Position numbers and translations under genes: made by a program
Source: Notolepis coatsorum
Taxonomy: Eukaryota; Chordata; Actinopteri; Aulopiformes; Paralepididae
Reading direction: 5' to 3'
Assembly: GCA_963971535.1 (NCBI GenBank)
Contig: OZ020590.1
Location: forward strand, 153,740,034-153,804,033
Length of the DNA stretch: 64,000 bases
Shown: in pieces, positions 21,346-34,680 of the stretch
Layout: each line of letters begins with the position of its first letter
Numbering within the stretch: position 1 is the first letter of the stretch
The notes under the pieces: model-generated
Told to the model about the DNA's origin: nothing
Seen by the model: the letters and a program-made list of their open reading frames with translations, nothing else
The model's database searches: none

Positions 21346-22250
21346 ATTATGACAAATAATACGGTTCAATGACTTTATCTAAATCCAATCAATATTCCTA
21401 ATGCCGTTTCAATGTAAGGTTATAAAAATAAACATATAAACATTCATATAATACAATAACCTAAATATATAGCTTTGGCTCCTCTACAATACACTTACCT
21501 AGGATTTGACTTGATTCAACAACAAAGCAGTCGGGGCAATGGCAAGCCGAAAACGGTCGAAAGTGTAGTTATTTGAAGTTTGGATATTTTTTTTCCGACT
21601 GAGGTAGGTAGATTACATTTTTAGAGACTAAAGTACCGAAAAAGGGTACCGTTGGGTACCGGTATCGATTCACAGGTACCGGTACTGTGTCGGTTCAAAT
21701 GTGAACGTACCCATCCCTATTGCTTATGTCCAGAGATTCCAGCTTTGATAACTAAAGTAATGACACTTGACTTACCTGTTATGTTTTGCCTTTTTAAACA
21801 TGTCCCTTATCACGCTGTCCACGACAGCTGTCACGAGACGCGCACTGAGAGCTGGCCAGTATACCGCGGGACCTTTTATGAAACATTCTGATATTTTCGC
21901 GGGCACAAGACCACTGCACAAGACCCGCGAAAATATCTCCATAACAGTTAAATACGCCTATACGGGCTAAAGAGTTATGATAATAATAATAAATGTAACG
22001 AGTGATCCTAATAAAATGTCTATTCGATTCATGCATGTCTGACTGTTAAACAAGTAAAAAATTATGTAAATATGTTGTTAGAATGGTACAAATATTCATC
22101 TGGTGACATTCTTCATAGCATTAACACATTTATTGACCCAGAAAATGTATAGTTTGACACCAAAATTGATCTTCTATGTTCAACATTCTAACAACAAACC
22201 CTAACCCAACATTCACATTTTTGGCAGTTGTTGTATCGAGTTGTAGTACA

Positions 22251-22406
22251 CCTGTCGATGTACTAGCCTCAGCAAGCTAACGTTAGCTGGCTCCACTAGC
22301 AGCCTGTCGATGTACTAGCCTCAGCAAGCTAACGTTAGCTGGCTCCACTAGCAGCCTGTCGATGTACTAGCCTCAGCAAGCTAACGTTAGCTCCACTCTA
22401 GCAGCC
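22251..22406. repeat. 52-bp tandem repeat, three units
   Basis: Units start at 22251, 22303 and 22355. Each has the palindrome AGCTAACGTTAGCT and CCTGTCGATGTACTAGCC. A' has four units (36659, 36711, 36763, 36815). The hAT at 18753-19402 has one, in reverse. Confidence 0.9.
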
Positions 22407-23389
22407 TCCTCCCTCCCTCGCTCTCTCTCTGCTAACAATCCTGATTAGATTCTTGAACCTATTTAATTAAAAAGGAAGATATTGATGGACATTAACTATA
22501 GTATAGAGCTCAGCAGCTGTAACAGAATAACAGTGTTTTACCCCTTCAGAAGCATTTATATAGACATTTTAAGATAAGTTAATATACCGTGATATATACC
22601 GTTACCGTCTATGCTTCAAATTATACCGTGATATACATTTTAGACCATACTGTCCAGCCCTAGTTTGACACCAAAATTGATCTTCTATGTTCAACATTCT
22701 AACAACAAACCCTAACCCAATGTTCGACACATTTGTACCACATGCACAAACCTGCTTGATTATTGCCCCAAATAGCATGCAAGTTGGACAAAGTGGGTAT
22801 GTCTGGAAAGAAGAGGCTTGTGGGTACCTATAAAACCAATGTGCACTCTGATATATTCATGTGAATATCCAAGGGACCTTTTGGAAGATGAGCATGGCAG
22901 TTTTTTCTAGGAGAACATTTTACATAATTTTGAATCATTGCCTATTAAAACCCCCTTCCCAACAGTTGGGCTTAATGAAAATGGTACAAATGGAAAGCTT
23001 AGCTTCTCTAGTTTACAGGGATACCAATACCTTTGTGTTCGCTAAAATATTGAGCGCGCTATGGACCAAGATATTTATTAATGGGCAGAACCTTGATTTT
23101 ACATGGTGGCCATCTTGAAATCCATCATGATGACGTGGCACCTACCCCAAAATGAAAGCTATGATGATGAGGAACACGTGGGGAAAATTTGGTGCTTTTG
23201 TCCGGCGTGTCCACATCCTTCTCAAATCTGGTGCTAAGCCACTGCACTAAGAGTAGAGGGAATTGCAGTAGTCCAGTTGTGAGAAAATTAGCATGATGAT
23301 GACTCATTTCTGCATTGTACCTCACTGTTACTCATTTTACTCTGTATTGTATATTGACTGAACATTCCTTTACTTACTTTTTTTTTATT

Positions 23390-23890
23390 ATATATATATT
23401 TATTACATGGCGTTTTCACATTCGCCGAAATGCTTGCTTGTGATTGGTCAATAGCCCCCCGACGGCGGTCATTATTTTTCAATAATGACCGCTGTGGGAC
23501 AATAATGACCGATGTGCGCAGCTGTTCGCAATCAAGCCCACATCAGTGCAGCAAATCAGACACACCTGCCGCGGCTGCACTGACAGCGGAGTGTGTGTAG
23601 ATTACAGCGGAGCCAGAACAGAGGCTGCCCGCGATAATAATAATCACTTTATTTGGGCTGACAGAGCCACAGAACAACTGCGATTTGTCAAATGAATTAG
23701 GTATATTGTTAGTAAGTTAGCCATGTAATAAGCGGGATAATGTATAGCTTTACTCGGTCATTGTCGCAAAATAATTGACCTTCACTGACGTTTAAAACAC
23801 CTCGCCGAAGCGGCTCGGTATTTTAAACTACGTGTCGGTCAATTATTTTGCGACAATGACCTCGTAGCTATACATTATCCCTTACATATA
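23390..23890. mobile_element. Unclassified ~0.5-kb insertion with large inverted repeat
   Basis: Present in A but absent from A', where TTTTTTTTTATATATACTG reads through at about 37823-37842. Near its right end a 45-47-bp inverted repeat (23734-23780 and 23837-23881) has arms running from GGGATAATGTATAGCT to AATAATTGACC. No ORF. TSD and superfamily not resolved because the target is a TA-rich run. Confidence 0.6.
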
Positions 23891-24327
23891 TACTGTATGT
23901 AGCACACTCAGGGGCTCATGCAGAAACAAGCATTTCATCATAATATATTCTGTATTTTATTATGGGAAATAATAAACAAACTTTAAACTTTATTAAGGTC
24001 AGTAGGGGAGAAAAATAACTTGTTTTTTGTCATGATGCGCAGTTGTTTGAAACAGTTCAAGGAGCTACGAATAGCTCCTATTCCATCTCACTGCTCCAAA
24101 AAATTGTGAAAATAAAATTTCAATCAATCATATACCGAGTGCTCTCCGGCGGAGCGACGTCATGTCCCGACAACTCACTCTCGGTCGTGGGTTTATGCAG
24201 AGATGATGCATAATATCTCTTAACGAGTAAGATAAATACTCTCAGGCAACATACGTGTAGCGTCCGATATATGGATATGTCTACATTTATACAAAAGTAA
24301 CCGTAGAGGAATTATTTAAGAACAATG

Positions 24328-24621
24328 TGAAAGGAAATTCTGTCACAGGCCTCCTCCTATAATGTAACCTAAGTACTTTTAGTTGAATGTCGGCGAGGTG
24401 AACAGAGAGATGAGACAGAGTCAGATGGCAGTCTGTAGAGTTTTACTGAACCCTCACAGCACAAGTAGATCACAATCCGGACCACGCACCTCCGCACACG
24501 GAGCGAGCCAGTGCCAAGTGGTGGTCTTGTCAATACATCGTCACATCATTTATACATTTGTCGCGGCCACCCCTCCTCCTGGCTTAATGATTGTGTGGGT
24601 GCTGGTGTGTGTGTGTGTGCT

Positions 24622-24652
<31 letters not shown>

Positions 24653-25243
24653 TGAAAGGGAGGGACATGATTTTGCATGTATAACTGTAACTGCTAGAGT
24701 GTGTGTGTGTGTGTGTGTATTGTATGGGTGTTTGTGTGGTGTGTGCTTGTGTGTGTGTGTGTGCTAGAGTGTGTGTGTGTGTGTGTTGAAAGGGAGAGAG
24801 TTAAAGCTATATGCTCCAACGTTCTTGGGGGAATGAATGTGTCTTTGTATTTAGGTTTTGCATAACTGAAAAACCTATCAATTATCTGTGAGTGTTCTGA
24901 TGTGCCAGAGAGAGAGATTTTGCATGTGTGTGCGTGCTTGTGCGCCGGCCAGTCGTCAGACGCAAGCAGCCAGCAAGAGATCTGTTCGTGTGTGCATGTG
25001 TGGGTGTGTGTGGGGAGAGGGGTCCGGAGTCAAAAGGTCGGCAGGTCGGCAGGTCAAACCAAGCTGTGTGTAGAACAGACTGGGGCCTCAGCCTGCACCA
25101 CGAGTAAGTAGGTCAACCCAAAATGCGGGAGAGGAGAGAAAAGACATAGAACACAATGTAGGATCTTAATTCTATCACATCTTAATTCTATCACCTTATC
25201 AAAAGGGTATTACAGGAATTTGATGGTTGATATATTCCTTTCA
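24328..25243 (-). repeat. 3' LTR of the retroviral element
   Basis: 916 bp. Differs from the other LTR by about five substitutions (for example near 24354, 24374, 24529, 25104 and 25212) and by much shorter (GT)n runs. It lies at the element's 3' end because the polypurine tract adjoins it. Confidence 0.9.
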
Positions 25244-25244
25244 G

Positions 25245-25254
25245 TCCCCCTTTT
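25245..25254 (-). promoter_or_regulatory. Polypurine tract
   Basis: Minus strand CAAAAGGGGGA, one base from the LTR terminus: the usual place and composition of the plus-strand DNA primer of retroelements. Confidence 0.8.
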
Positions 25255-28200
25255 GTCATAATACATAATTTATGACACAACCATCAACCATCAAACACAA
25301 GGATGGATGACCACCAATACTATCATCAATACAGTGCAGGTGTGGGAGTCCCGCAGAACGAAACAGAGTCCTAGCAAAACCCCCTCGGGTGTTGGAGATC
25401 TCAGAGTCCTTGATCCCTGCACAGTCAGTGGGTAGAGGGAGACGAGGGAGGCGTGGGAGGAGAAGGAGGATGTCCTTCGAGACAACTGCCTCCATCTCGC
25501 CAGTAGAGTCTAGTGTCTTTAGACAGGAGGGATCATAGGTGGGCAGGTCTAGTGTCTTTAGACAGGAGGGATCGTAGGTGGGCAGATGATGGAACGGACC
25601 AAAGGGGAAGAGAGTGGAGTGAACCGTCTTCTTTTTTCCACTTCAATCGTCCATCTTCTAATACACATCATCAACTTTACCTTGGCCCTTCGTGTTACCC
25701 AGTCCTACCCCTGACATAGGCCCACCCAGGACCACCCAGGACCTCGATGACCCGTTCAATCGATTTCCCATTTATCCATTATGCCCGGTTGTAATCTTGT
25801 GTTTGCCACAATGCACTACTGGGCCCTGCTCCTCCAGGCTAACTAAAAACCCGTAAAATGCTAATGACAGCTATACAATACAAGCCAGGACACATATTTG
25901 AGGGTACACTACCAATTCGAACAGTCATCAAAATTCATTGCCGTAACTTTATAGAGGAATAAAAACAAAAAGATAATCTACCAATAAACTGACGTCGATT
26001 TAACATTAACCAGGATCTGTAAAATATGGAAATGATGCATGACACTCTTGCACAATGTACATGTTTGAAATACTATTTAAGACAGTTCAGACAGTTCAGT
26101 CTTATTTTGCACAATATCAATCATATTTTAAGACAGTCCAGTTTTAGTTCAGTCATATTTTGCATAATTTCAATCAATTTATACTTTCTCATCTATTATT
26201 CTAATATTCTTATTTCAATTAATTATTTCAATTCAGTAATTTATTCAGTTGTTGAGTCCAATTCAGTTCAATTTATTTAGTTGTTGAGTCCACTATTCAG
26301 TTGTTGAGTCCACACAGAGTCCACACACCCACCCTTGAGACTGTGAATCCCACAGTCTCAACACCAATCCCCCGCAGGCCATCAGGCAGAGAGCGCCGAA
26401 CGACACTCCATCCTCGTCAGTCAGCCATCACCTCCCCCAGAGGACACTGCATCATACTGAATTCAGGCCGAAGTCCTGTTGCCGGCCCCTCCCCCTCAAT
26501 TCGGCACCAGCCCTACATTTTCAGGCAACCATCGAGCGACAGCTCGTGATATCGTCCGGGGTTTCCCGAACCCACCTCAAGGCATTTGCACCCCAAGATC
26601 AGTTCCGTCACCACCGGCAGAGGTATGGAGAGGAGAAGGGCCTTTGTACGGTTCTCAGCATGACCACAGCGTCCCCAAGGAAGCGGACGACAGCTGACCG
26701 TTCCCCCATCGCGTCCATGGTCGCTCAGCCACTCCCCAACCCGACAGCCTGTGGAAGAAACAAAGCACACAGAACACCACAGCTTACTCAACAACCACAA
26801 GCAGATTACAATTCATCTAGACTCATTCTATGAGAAAACCCATTGATTGAAACACATACAAAATGCGTAAAGAACCACTCAACTTTCAGATTTCCAGTTC
26901 CGGCACATCAGCGCCATACTCCGTGCTCATCATCACCCATTTCACAAATGAAAAAAAAAAAACAAGTGAGGACAAAATCAGAAACACACATTCCAACAAA
27001 ACACATAGCATAAATCAAATCAACACCAAACAAAACACACATTGTCCTATATCAGTGCATTCCTAACGCATACCTAATCTATTGAGCATACAGTAGTCTA
27101 CCGAGTATACAGTATTCCAATGAGTATATATATTCTAATGAGTATACAGTATCCTACTGAGTTATACAGCATTCTAATGAGGTATACAGCACTGCATTCT
27201 AATGAGGTATACAGCATTTTACAGACCAGGGGTATATTCCAGCATCCAAGCTGGATGGTCCACGGCCTCTTCAGAGGAGAGCAGGAAAAAAGAAAAAAAA
27301 CAAGCAACAACATCCAGTCTCCTACCACAACCATAGAAACATGCAGTAATTGACTCCTCTATCACCACTCAGTCAAAAATGTAAGGAAATATGAACCAAA
27401 TTAAAACCAAACATACGCTTTGACCCTTTTAACCTCCTTCCAGTTAAGAGTACCCTCCTCCCGTTCGGATGCACTCCTTCCCCTACTCAGATGCACCTCT
27501 CCCGTAAGGTTTAGGCAGTCCGCTACGACGGTACAACCAGCTCCTTTCTTAGGACTGCCTTGTCCGACGCCGGCCCCTCTCCCCCCACAGAGATGCAGGT
27601 CTCCACTTCCGGCGGTAAGGTCTCCTCACATGAACGGAAGAAGTCCCCTTATTTTACCTTCAGGTGCAGTTTAAGGCTGGGTCCCTTTCCAATCTTAGGA
27701 GAGACAATCCAGATTCCTCTGAATTGACACCCCTTACCCCTCTGCTTCCCAGCATTTTCTTTTCAAAAACACTGATCACAGAAGCACAACTCGCCTACTA
27801 ACCCTGTATCGGCTAGTAAGGTTACTGTGGCCTGACTGTACATTGAGCCAGGTGCATTTATGCCACTGTTGTCCAGTCACTTACTGTCCCACATCCCGCG
27901 TTTCTGTGAGTAAAAACAGGGTCATAACGCTCTCCCAACCGGCTGGCGACCCAGTCGATAGCGACCTCATAGTCCGTCATCAAGTCAGGACCCCAAGCGG
28001 CTGACTGTCCGTAGTACCTATCAGCCACTCAGTTTAGAAACCGACGGTCTTGTCCCCACCCCGCCTGCTCTGGGCATGGAAATATTGACCGTTTTCACCA
28101 GCCTTGCCTGTTCATGGCAGGAGCTGTGCCCCCTCCGGTGCACCGCCCTGCTCCTAGGTGTGGACTGTCGCCCACGTACCACCCAGTGCCCACACCAACT

Positions 28201-28640
28201 TACGTGCAACGTTTCCTGGGCCGACTAGGCGGTTCCACAGTGGTATGTTAATTCATACCTCGTTACACACGAGGGCCTTCAGTAACTCCCCAGCACTATA
28301 GTGTGTGTTTAACGTGCGCCCAGACTCTTGCGAGCCCACTGCCGCCTGTTGAAGGCTAGAGGTTCGGGGTGCCTAATCCCCTCCCTAACCTTCACACCCA
28401 TACCCCAGGACACACATGCACTCCATGCATTTCCCAATAAACCATGACAAACAAAACCTACCACTCAAACACAACAACCTTTCACACCGGTATCAACACA
28501 CACATGTTTTAGTTGGAATCTTAAGACATGCACTTAGTATCGGCTTCCTCCCTTTCTACCCTTAATCTCAGCCAATTCCAGTCTACACCCACTCCCCCTT
28601 AGGCCTAAGAGAGAGCAGCTAGCTACAAATGCCTCAGCTT
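25255..28640. other. Retroviral element interior without recognisable genes
   Basis: Where pol and env would be expected on the minus strand I find only short frames and none with RT, protease or integrase motifs. A TCTAGTGTCTTTAGACAGGA segment is tandemly duplicated at about 25505-25580, ATT-rich repeats span about 26060-26300, and GAGTATACAG-type repeats span about 27080-27220. Confidence 0.5.
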
Positions 28641-28796
28641 CCTCATCCCACCCGGGACCGCTGTGTCCTTTGTGCTGAGCTTGAGAAGGGAGAGAGAGAG
28701 AGAGAGAGAGCTTGGGAGAGAGAATAGTCAGGGTGAGCGCGAATGTAATAGAGAGAGGGGGCACTGGTCAGACAACGGCCACAGGTCAAGCAAATG

Positions 28797-29231
28797 TTAA
28801 GTGCCCCACTCAAAGGGGCTGTGCACGCCTCTCGCGCCCCTCCCCCTTCGGCCCAAGTTGTCGTGCGCCGGTTCACCCTGTCTGGGCGATAGGTACGGAG
28901 CCCTGTTGGGACATTCTCGGGACCAATGACCAGGCATAGAACACGAGAAACAATTTCCTGACCCCGGCTCATCAGGTGGGTAGGGGGTAGATGGACAGGG
29001 GCCTCCCCCGGACCACAAGACACACTCTCCTGATCCAGATGGGGGGCACCCCCATGGTTCATCACCCCGCCCTCCCAGTACGTTCTCTGCCCATTTAACA
29101 AACCGTTTACTCGCCTTCATCCTTTCTCTCTTGACTACCATGTCAACCCATCTTGAATGTGTGGCTGCCATTACTTGGCCTATGCTACCCGGTTCACAGG
29201 CCTCCCACCTTCGTATAATTCGTTCAGTCAT
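28797..29231 (-). CDS. Gag-like protein with CCHC zinc knuckle
   Basis: A 144-residue minus-strand frame from an ATG at 29231. Residues 94-107 form C-x2-C-x4-H-x4-C (28911-28952), the retroviral nucleocapsid zinc knuckle that binds packaging signals in genomic RNA. The region before it is Pro/Gly-rich and the first 50 residues are basic and helical in character, as in the end of a capsid domain. No matrix or full capsid region is visible, so this is a partial gag, much shorter than a normal one. It is the only convincing coding region in the LTR element. The overlapping frame 28643-29101 has no motif. Old viral copy; whether it is expressed is unknown. Confidence 0.6.
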   Translation of the reverse strand: MTERIIRRWEACEPGSIGQVMAATHSRWVDMVVKRERMKASKRFVKWAENVLGGRGDEPWGCPPSGSGECVLWSGGGPCPSTPYPPDEPGSGNCFSCSMPGHWSRECPNRAPYLSPRQGEPAHDNLGRRGRGARGVHSPFEWGT

Positions 29232-29239
29232 TTTTCTTG

Positions 29240-29965
29240 AAGAGGGATGGGAGAGAACAAAGAAGAGGAGAGAGAGAAGTAAGAGAGAGATAGATTGAGA
29301 GAGGTATTCAGAGAGAGAGAGAGAAAGAGAGTCAGTGAAAGTGCGAGTGAGTTAGTCTGAGAGAGAGAGGGAGAAGAGAGAGAGTGAACGAGAGTGAGAG
29401 AGAGGGAGAGCGGGAGAGAGAGAAAGAGAGAGAGATGGTTAGAGAGAGAGCTAGAGCGAGAATGAGAGAGAGAGAGATGGTCAGAGAGACCGAGAGAGAG
29501 AGAGAAAGAGAGTGGGGGAGAGAGAGAGAGGGAGAGCGGGAAAGAGAGAAAGAGAGAGAGATGGTTAGAGAGAGAGAGGGGGAACGTGAAAGAGAGAGAG
29601 AGAGAGAGAAAGAGAGCAGGGGAGAAGGGGAGAGAGAGGGCGCGAGCTAGTGAGAGAAAATGGGAGAGTCAGAGAGAGAGCGTGTGAGGAAAAGTGTCAG
29701 TCCGGGGTGCGTGAGCGAAAGAGAGAGAGAGAGAGTGGGGAGAGAGAGAAGGAACGAGAGAGAGTGTGAGAAAGAGAAGGAGAGAGAGAGAGAGAACGAG
29801 AGAGAGAGAGAGAAAGGGAGCGAGAGAGAGAGAGGGAGAGGGAGGGAGAGAGCGTGCGAGTGGGGGAGAAGACAAGACACTCTGAATGGGTCCTGTGAGA
29901 GCGGGAGAAGAGAGAGAGAACGAGAGAGTGAGAGAGAGAGCCAGTGCCGGTCCCACCGCAGAGCA
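29240..29965. repeat. GA-rich (plus strand) low-complexity tract
   Basis: About 0.7 kb of degenerate (GA)n, with CT on the element's own strand, upstream of the gag-like frame. A smaller (GA)n lies at 28683-28712. Long open frames here on either strand are compositional artefacts. Confidence 0.9.
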
Positions 29966-30369
29966 CACGGCGGTGTTCAGAGCGGTTCATGCAAATAAAC
30001 TAACCACATAGCACAACATAATACATATAATATAATACAATATAACACCCGCTCCTTCTCAGACCCGGAGCATATATACCCACCTATATTTAATCAACTA
30101 GGTTGTCAATGCATAGTCTGTAACTGCAATATGGACGATATTCATTTTAATAATAATAGGTTGGCCTCCCTACCACTATTCATTTTAATATAATGATAAT
30201 GGCCCCCTTATCAAGAACATAACGCACTGGTCTTGTAAATGCAGCCGTGGGCCACGTGGAACGGTGCTATATAGGCCTTTAACCACGGCAACCCAATATG
30301 CCTTTAACCACGGCAACTCAATAGTGACTCTAACCCACACTATGGAAAGGTGCTACTTAGGCCCTTAAC

Positions 30370-30890
30370 CACGGAGGACTTTAACCAGGGAACTTTAACC
30401 CGGGGACTTTAACCCCTCCTTTAGGACTTTAACCTCTCAGGACTTTAACCTCCGGTGGGAACTTTAACCCGGGGACTTTAACCCCTCTTTCAGGACTCTA
30501 ACCTCTCAGGACTTTAACCTCCGGTGGGAACTTTAACCCGGGGACTTTAACCCCTCTTTTAGGACTTTAACCTCCGGTGGGACTTTAACCCTGGGCCTCA
30601 AACCCTATTTGGGCCTTTAACCCTGGGCCTCAAACCCTATTTGGGCCTTTAACCCTGGGCCTCAAACCCTATTTGGGCCTTTAACCCTGGGCCTCAAACC
30701 CTATTTGGGCCTTTAACCCTGGGCCTCAAACCCTATTTGGGCCTTTAACCCTGGGCCTCAAACCCTATTTATCAGACCTTAGGGCCTCAAACCCTATTTA
30801 GCAGACCTTAGGGCCTCAAACCCTATTTAGCAGACCTTAGGGCCTCAAACCCTATTTAGCAGACCTTAGGGCCTCAAACCCTATTAGCAT
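30370..30890. repeat. Leader-region tandem arrays
   Basis: Three linked arrays: GACTTTAACC-containing units (30370-30600), 32-bp units with GGGCCTTTAACCCTGGGCC (starts 30611, 30643, 30675, 30707, 30739), and 29-bp units with CAGACCTTAGGGCCTC (30773, 30802, 30831 and on). They lie between PBS and gag. Confidence 0.9.
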
Positions 30891-31216
30891 AGACAATATT
30901 CATGTCCTCACAGATGTCAGCAGACGCAGGTACTTTTCCCTATCAAAATGACAAAACAATTCTAAATTTGGAATTTGCCAATTTGCAGAAACTTGGTATT
31001 CTGCTCACCTTTCGTCATTGAAGAAACAGCCCCGGGGTCCGTCATCCGATCTGCCGCACACAGCCATTCAACTCGTCAGTCCGTCCCAGGACGAAATGCA
31101 CGAAACGGACAAGAAGACAAATCCAAAAAAAAAAAAAATACAGATTATGATCTACTCATCCTGTGCCAACTCTGCAGATAATCTACTCGGTCTCTGCTCA
31201 CCTATTTCCGATCACC

Positions 31217-31235
31217 AATCTCAGCGGCGCCTCCA
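31217..31235 (-). promoter_or_regulatory. Primer-binding site, tRNA-Thr type
   Basis: Minus strand begins TGGAGGCGCCGCTGAGATT, 2 nt after the LTR end. This complements the CCA-bearing 3' end of a vertebrate tRNA-Thr as I recall it, with perhaps one or two mismatches. Confidence 0.75.
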
Positions 31236-31237
31236 AT

Positions 31238-32241
<1,004 letters not shown>

Positions 32242-32761
32242 AATGTAACGCTTTTCACGTATATGAATTGAAAATGGGGGTCCCTGATGTAAACAAGACA
32301 CACGTCTTTCTCTGGTCTGCATCTCCTTAACAATTGTGTGTATTGAGCCGTACTGTACTGTACCCATTCTGCAATCTGTTACATAAAGTTTTCATTCATC
32401 ATTCATTCATTCATACTTCCCAACACATCCTCGTCACGTGGCAGCCACCCTCCAATAGGATACAAGCTAAATATCTAAACTCAAAAACACCTAAAAGAGG
32501 AAGAGTTGCATATATTTTCTACGAATCTGAATAATATAGACAAAGGTAAATGTAACCTCAACCGAACGATCAGCGGGTGACATCAAGTTGACTTTACGAT
32601 CCAATCTCTCCCTGTTTTTCTGTTATGTTCTCTCACGTTGCAGATACACAAGGAGCTCTGGCTCCACCAGCTGGACAATCAAGCTAACTGCACTTAGCGT
32701 AGGCGAGGTAAGTAACTCCACAACCAATGTCCTCAAACTGAAAACATGTCATTTCATTACA
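32242..32761. repeat. Duplicated segment A, right part
   Basis: Continues homology to A' (42099-42567 and 42886-42923). It includes an L2-like 3' end at 32257-32414 (plus strand, AATAAA-like ACATAAAG, (ATTC)n tail). Homology stops after CATTTCATTACAGT at about 32761. The sequence TAAGTAACTCCACAACC at about 32709-32725 is the empty site of an L2 insertion in A'. Confidence 0.85.
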
Positions 32762-33223
32762 GTCCCCTCGTCGTGTTCATACTGGGAATGGGTGAAGACA
32801 TGCCAGTTGCTGGAGGGCTAACGGCTAGTGAACTTGAGAACGGTTATGACTATTACACACTTAATAATAAACACTGTTAGGAGTATGACTCTTAATAAAC
32901 ACTGTTAGGACACTGTTATTCATTTACCCAAGGAGATTAATAAAGGAACACTTTACTTCTTTTCGTTTAATTTATTGGCTAATTCATGTACAGAAAATAA
33001 ACACTGACAATGAAATGCAATTCATAAAACTTTTAACCGTTGCTAATTTGAAGGTGTGAATATCTGGTCTGTCCTGCACGAGGACCAGGCCTCCCTCCTC
33101 AAGTCCATCATTTGCAAATGCACTTGCAAGGCCATATTTTAACTACATGATTACAACTTCAGATCTAATTGTATTGCTTATATCTTTTATTTTTTTATCA
33201 AATCAGTTGTGCAATAGTCACTT
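32762..33223. other. Unique spacer, nothing recognised
   Basis: AT-rich with no credible ORF. Contains a short tandem duplication around CTTAATAATAAACACTGTTAGGA (32860-32912). Confidence 0.4.
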
Positions 33224-33239
33224 TTGGTGAGTTGTTTCT

Positions 33240-33729
33240 TTTTTTTTTTTTTTTTTTTTCCCCCTCCATTTTCCGCCGATTTTCTCCCATCCCAATGTTA
33301 GTCGTATGCCAATTCCCAGTCCCTTCCTGGTCGCTGCGCACTTACCCCCCACAGTCAGATCATCTGGGAGAGTGGAGGCTACCACGTGCTTCCTCCGACA
33401 CACGTCCAGCCAATCACCGCTTCTTTTCACCTGGCAGCGCGGATTCTCATTGAGAGGGCGTAGCGTGTGGGAGGACCACACTATCCCCCTCACGTCCAAT
33501 CCGCGCTTAGCAGGCGCCCCGACCGAACTGTAGGAGTCGCTGTTTACAACGACCCGGACCCACCCCGCCAGCTTCTCCCACCCTCTGATACAGCCAATTG
33601 TATCAGTGCAGACGGCCAGCCAAGCTGGTGACAACCCCGGAGCTGTGAGCTGGATTCGAACAGGCAAAACCAGCTCAGCTCCGGGGCTGGTGACGAACGC
33701 AATCTCCGCTCGGCCACCTAACCGCCTGC
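33240..33729 (-). mobile_element. tRNA-derived SINE with 16-bp TSD
   Basis: TSD TTGGTGAGTTGTTTCT at 33224-33239 and 33730-33745. The minus-strand head has A box TGGCCGAGCGGAG (33704-33716) and B box GTTCGAATCC (33652-33661), with spacing suggesting a class II (Leu/Ser-like) tRNA. The tail is poly-A (plus-strand T run from 33240). Same family as 11524-11964, sharing GTAGGAGTCGCTGT and TTTTCTCCCATCCCAA. Confidence 0.9.
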
Positions 33730-33745
33730 TTGGTGAGTTGTTTCT

Positions 33746-34680
33746 ATACAATTCAGTTATATGACATTTAGGTATGACATAGGACTACACAAGCATTTTT
33801 AGTATAGAAATGTGTCAACAGACTAAAGCAGCGAACCACAATATTTTGCATACGAATTATGCAGAATGTAATATCATAACTGTCTATTACTTTTCTTGCA
33901 ATTGAGCCAATTTTCCTTAGGTACGGTTTTGAGGTGTGTGTTCAACAGAATGTAGTATCAAAAACACATTCACAAAAAGTATGGGTTACTGAATGCTGAA
34001 CTGCACTATTATAATCACTAAGCCAGACCTTACCTGTGTCCCTGTATCACTTGTCTCTGCTGCCCTTTGATAAAAAAAAATTCCATATGTCCATTTTCCT
34101 TTCTTTTAGGCATATTTCAGTTAGTCACAGCAAAAGTCACCTAGTAAAAGTGAGATAATTGACAATATCAAAACAGGGCTGTACCGAATAGTTCGAAGCT
34201 TCGTTCATAATGTTGACATTCGAATTCTAAATCAACATAAAAAATTGTAAAAAAAAAAAAAAAAAAAAATCTTTTTACATTTTTATTTGCCAGGGTATGG
34301 CGAGTGCCATACCTTGCCATACCAAATTGACGCCCCTGGTATCGATTCACAGGTACCGGTACCGTATCGGTTCAAATGTGAACGATAAATAAAGATCAAA
34401 TCAAATCTAACTGAAGAAGTTATCCCTCTTCTAACAAGAGAGAAAAACGTATAGTTTAGCTTTAAACTATAACGTCATTGCTTATTAGGGATGGGTACCG
34501 AATTGGGTACTTTTAAAGGTACTTACCGAAACACATCGGTACTACCGAGTATCGATTCACGTGAGATACCGTAAAAGAAAGAAAAATAATTTTTTTTTTG
34601 CACTTTTTTTATATTTTTTTTAACCTTTTTTCTTTTCATGTCAACGTTCACACGCACAATATACGTATCAGGGCCGACGT
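33746..34680. repeat. Spacer with broken hAT-type ends
   Basis: 34173 starts CAGGGCTGTACCGAATAG, a hAT-like terminus, but no partner end is clear. 34339-34390 repeats the ATCGATTCACAGGTACCGGTA segment seen at 21660 and 36068. 34490 starts another end (AGGGATGGGTACCGAATTGG). No gene. Confidence 0.5.

Larger units (their letters stand above)
21168..24327. repeat. Duplicated segment A, left part
   Basis: Matches 35620-38145 plus 41968-42102 in the same orientation with few changes. It contains 45-bp and 52-bp tandem arrays, a hAT end (TACCGGTATCGATTCAC region at about 21650-21720), and a hAT remnant ending CAGCCCTA at about 22662. Two unidentified LINE-like 3' ends follow (AATAAACAAACTTTAAACTT about 23968; AATAAAATTTCAATCAATCA about 24112). 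The short open frames here are not convincing genes. It continues after the retroviral insertion at 32242. Confidence 0.9.

Noticed and set aside
22861..23118. 85-codon frame (MNIQGTFWKMSMAVFSRR), also at 37316-37573 and, reversed, at 18303-18527.
   Set aside because: Conserved only because the repeat is duplicated. The inverted copy carries an indel, and there is no domain or codon-type bias in the differences I can see.
24600..24790. Cys/Val repeat frames in the LTRs, also at 31500-31863.
   Set aside because: Translations of (GT)n microsatellites.
29384..29998. Glu/Arg-rich plus-strand and Ser/Leu-rich minus-strand frames.
   Set aside because: Produced by a degenerate (GA)n tract; no motif or conserved feature.
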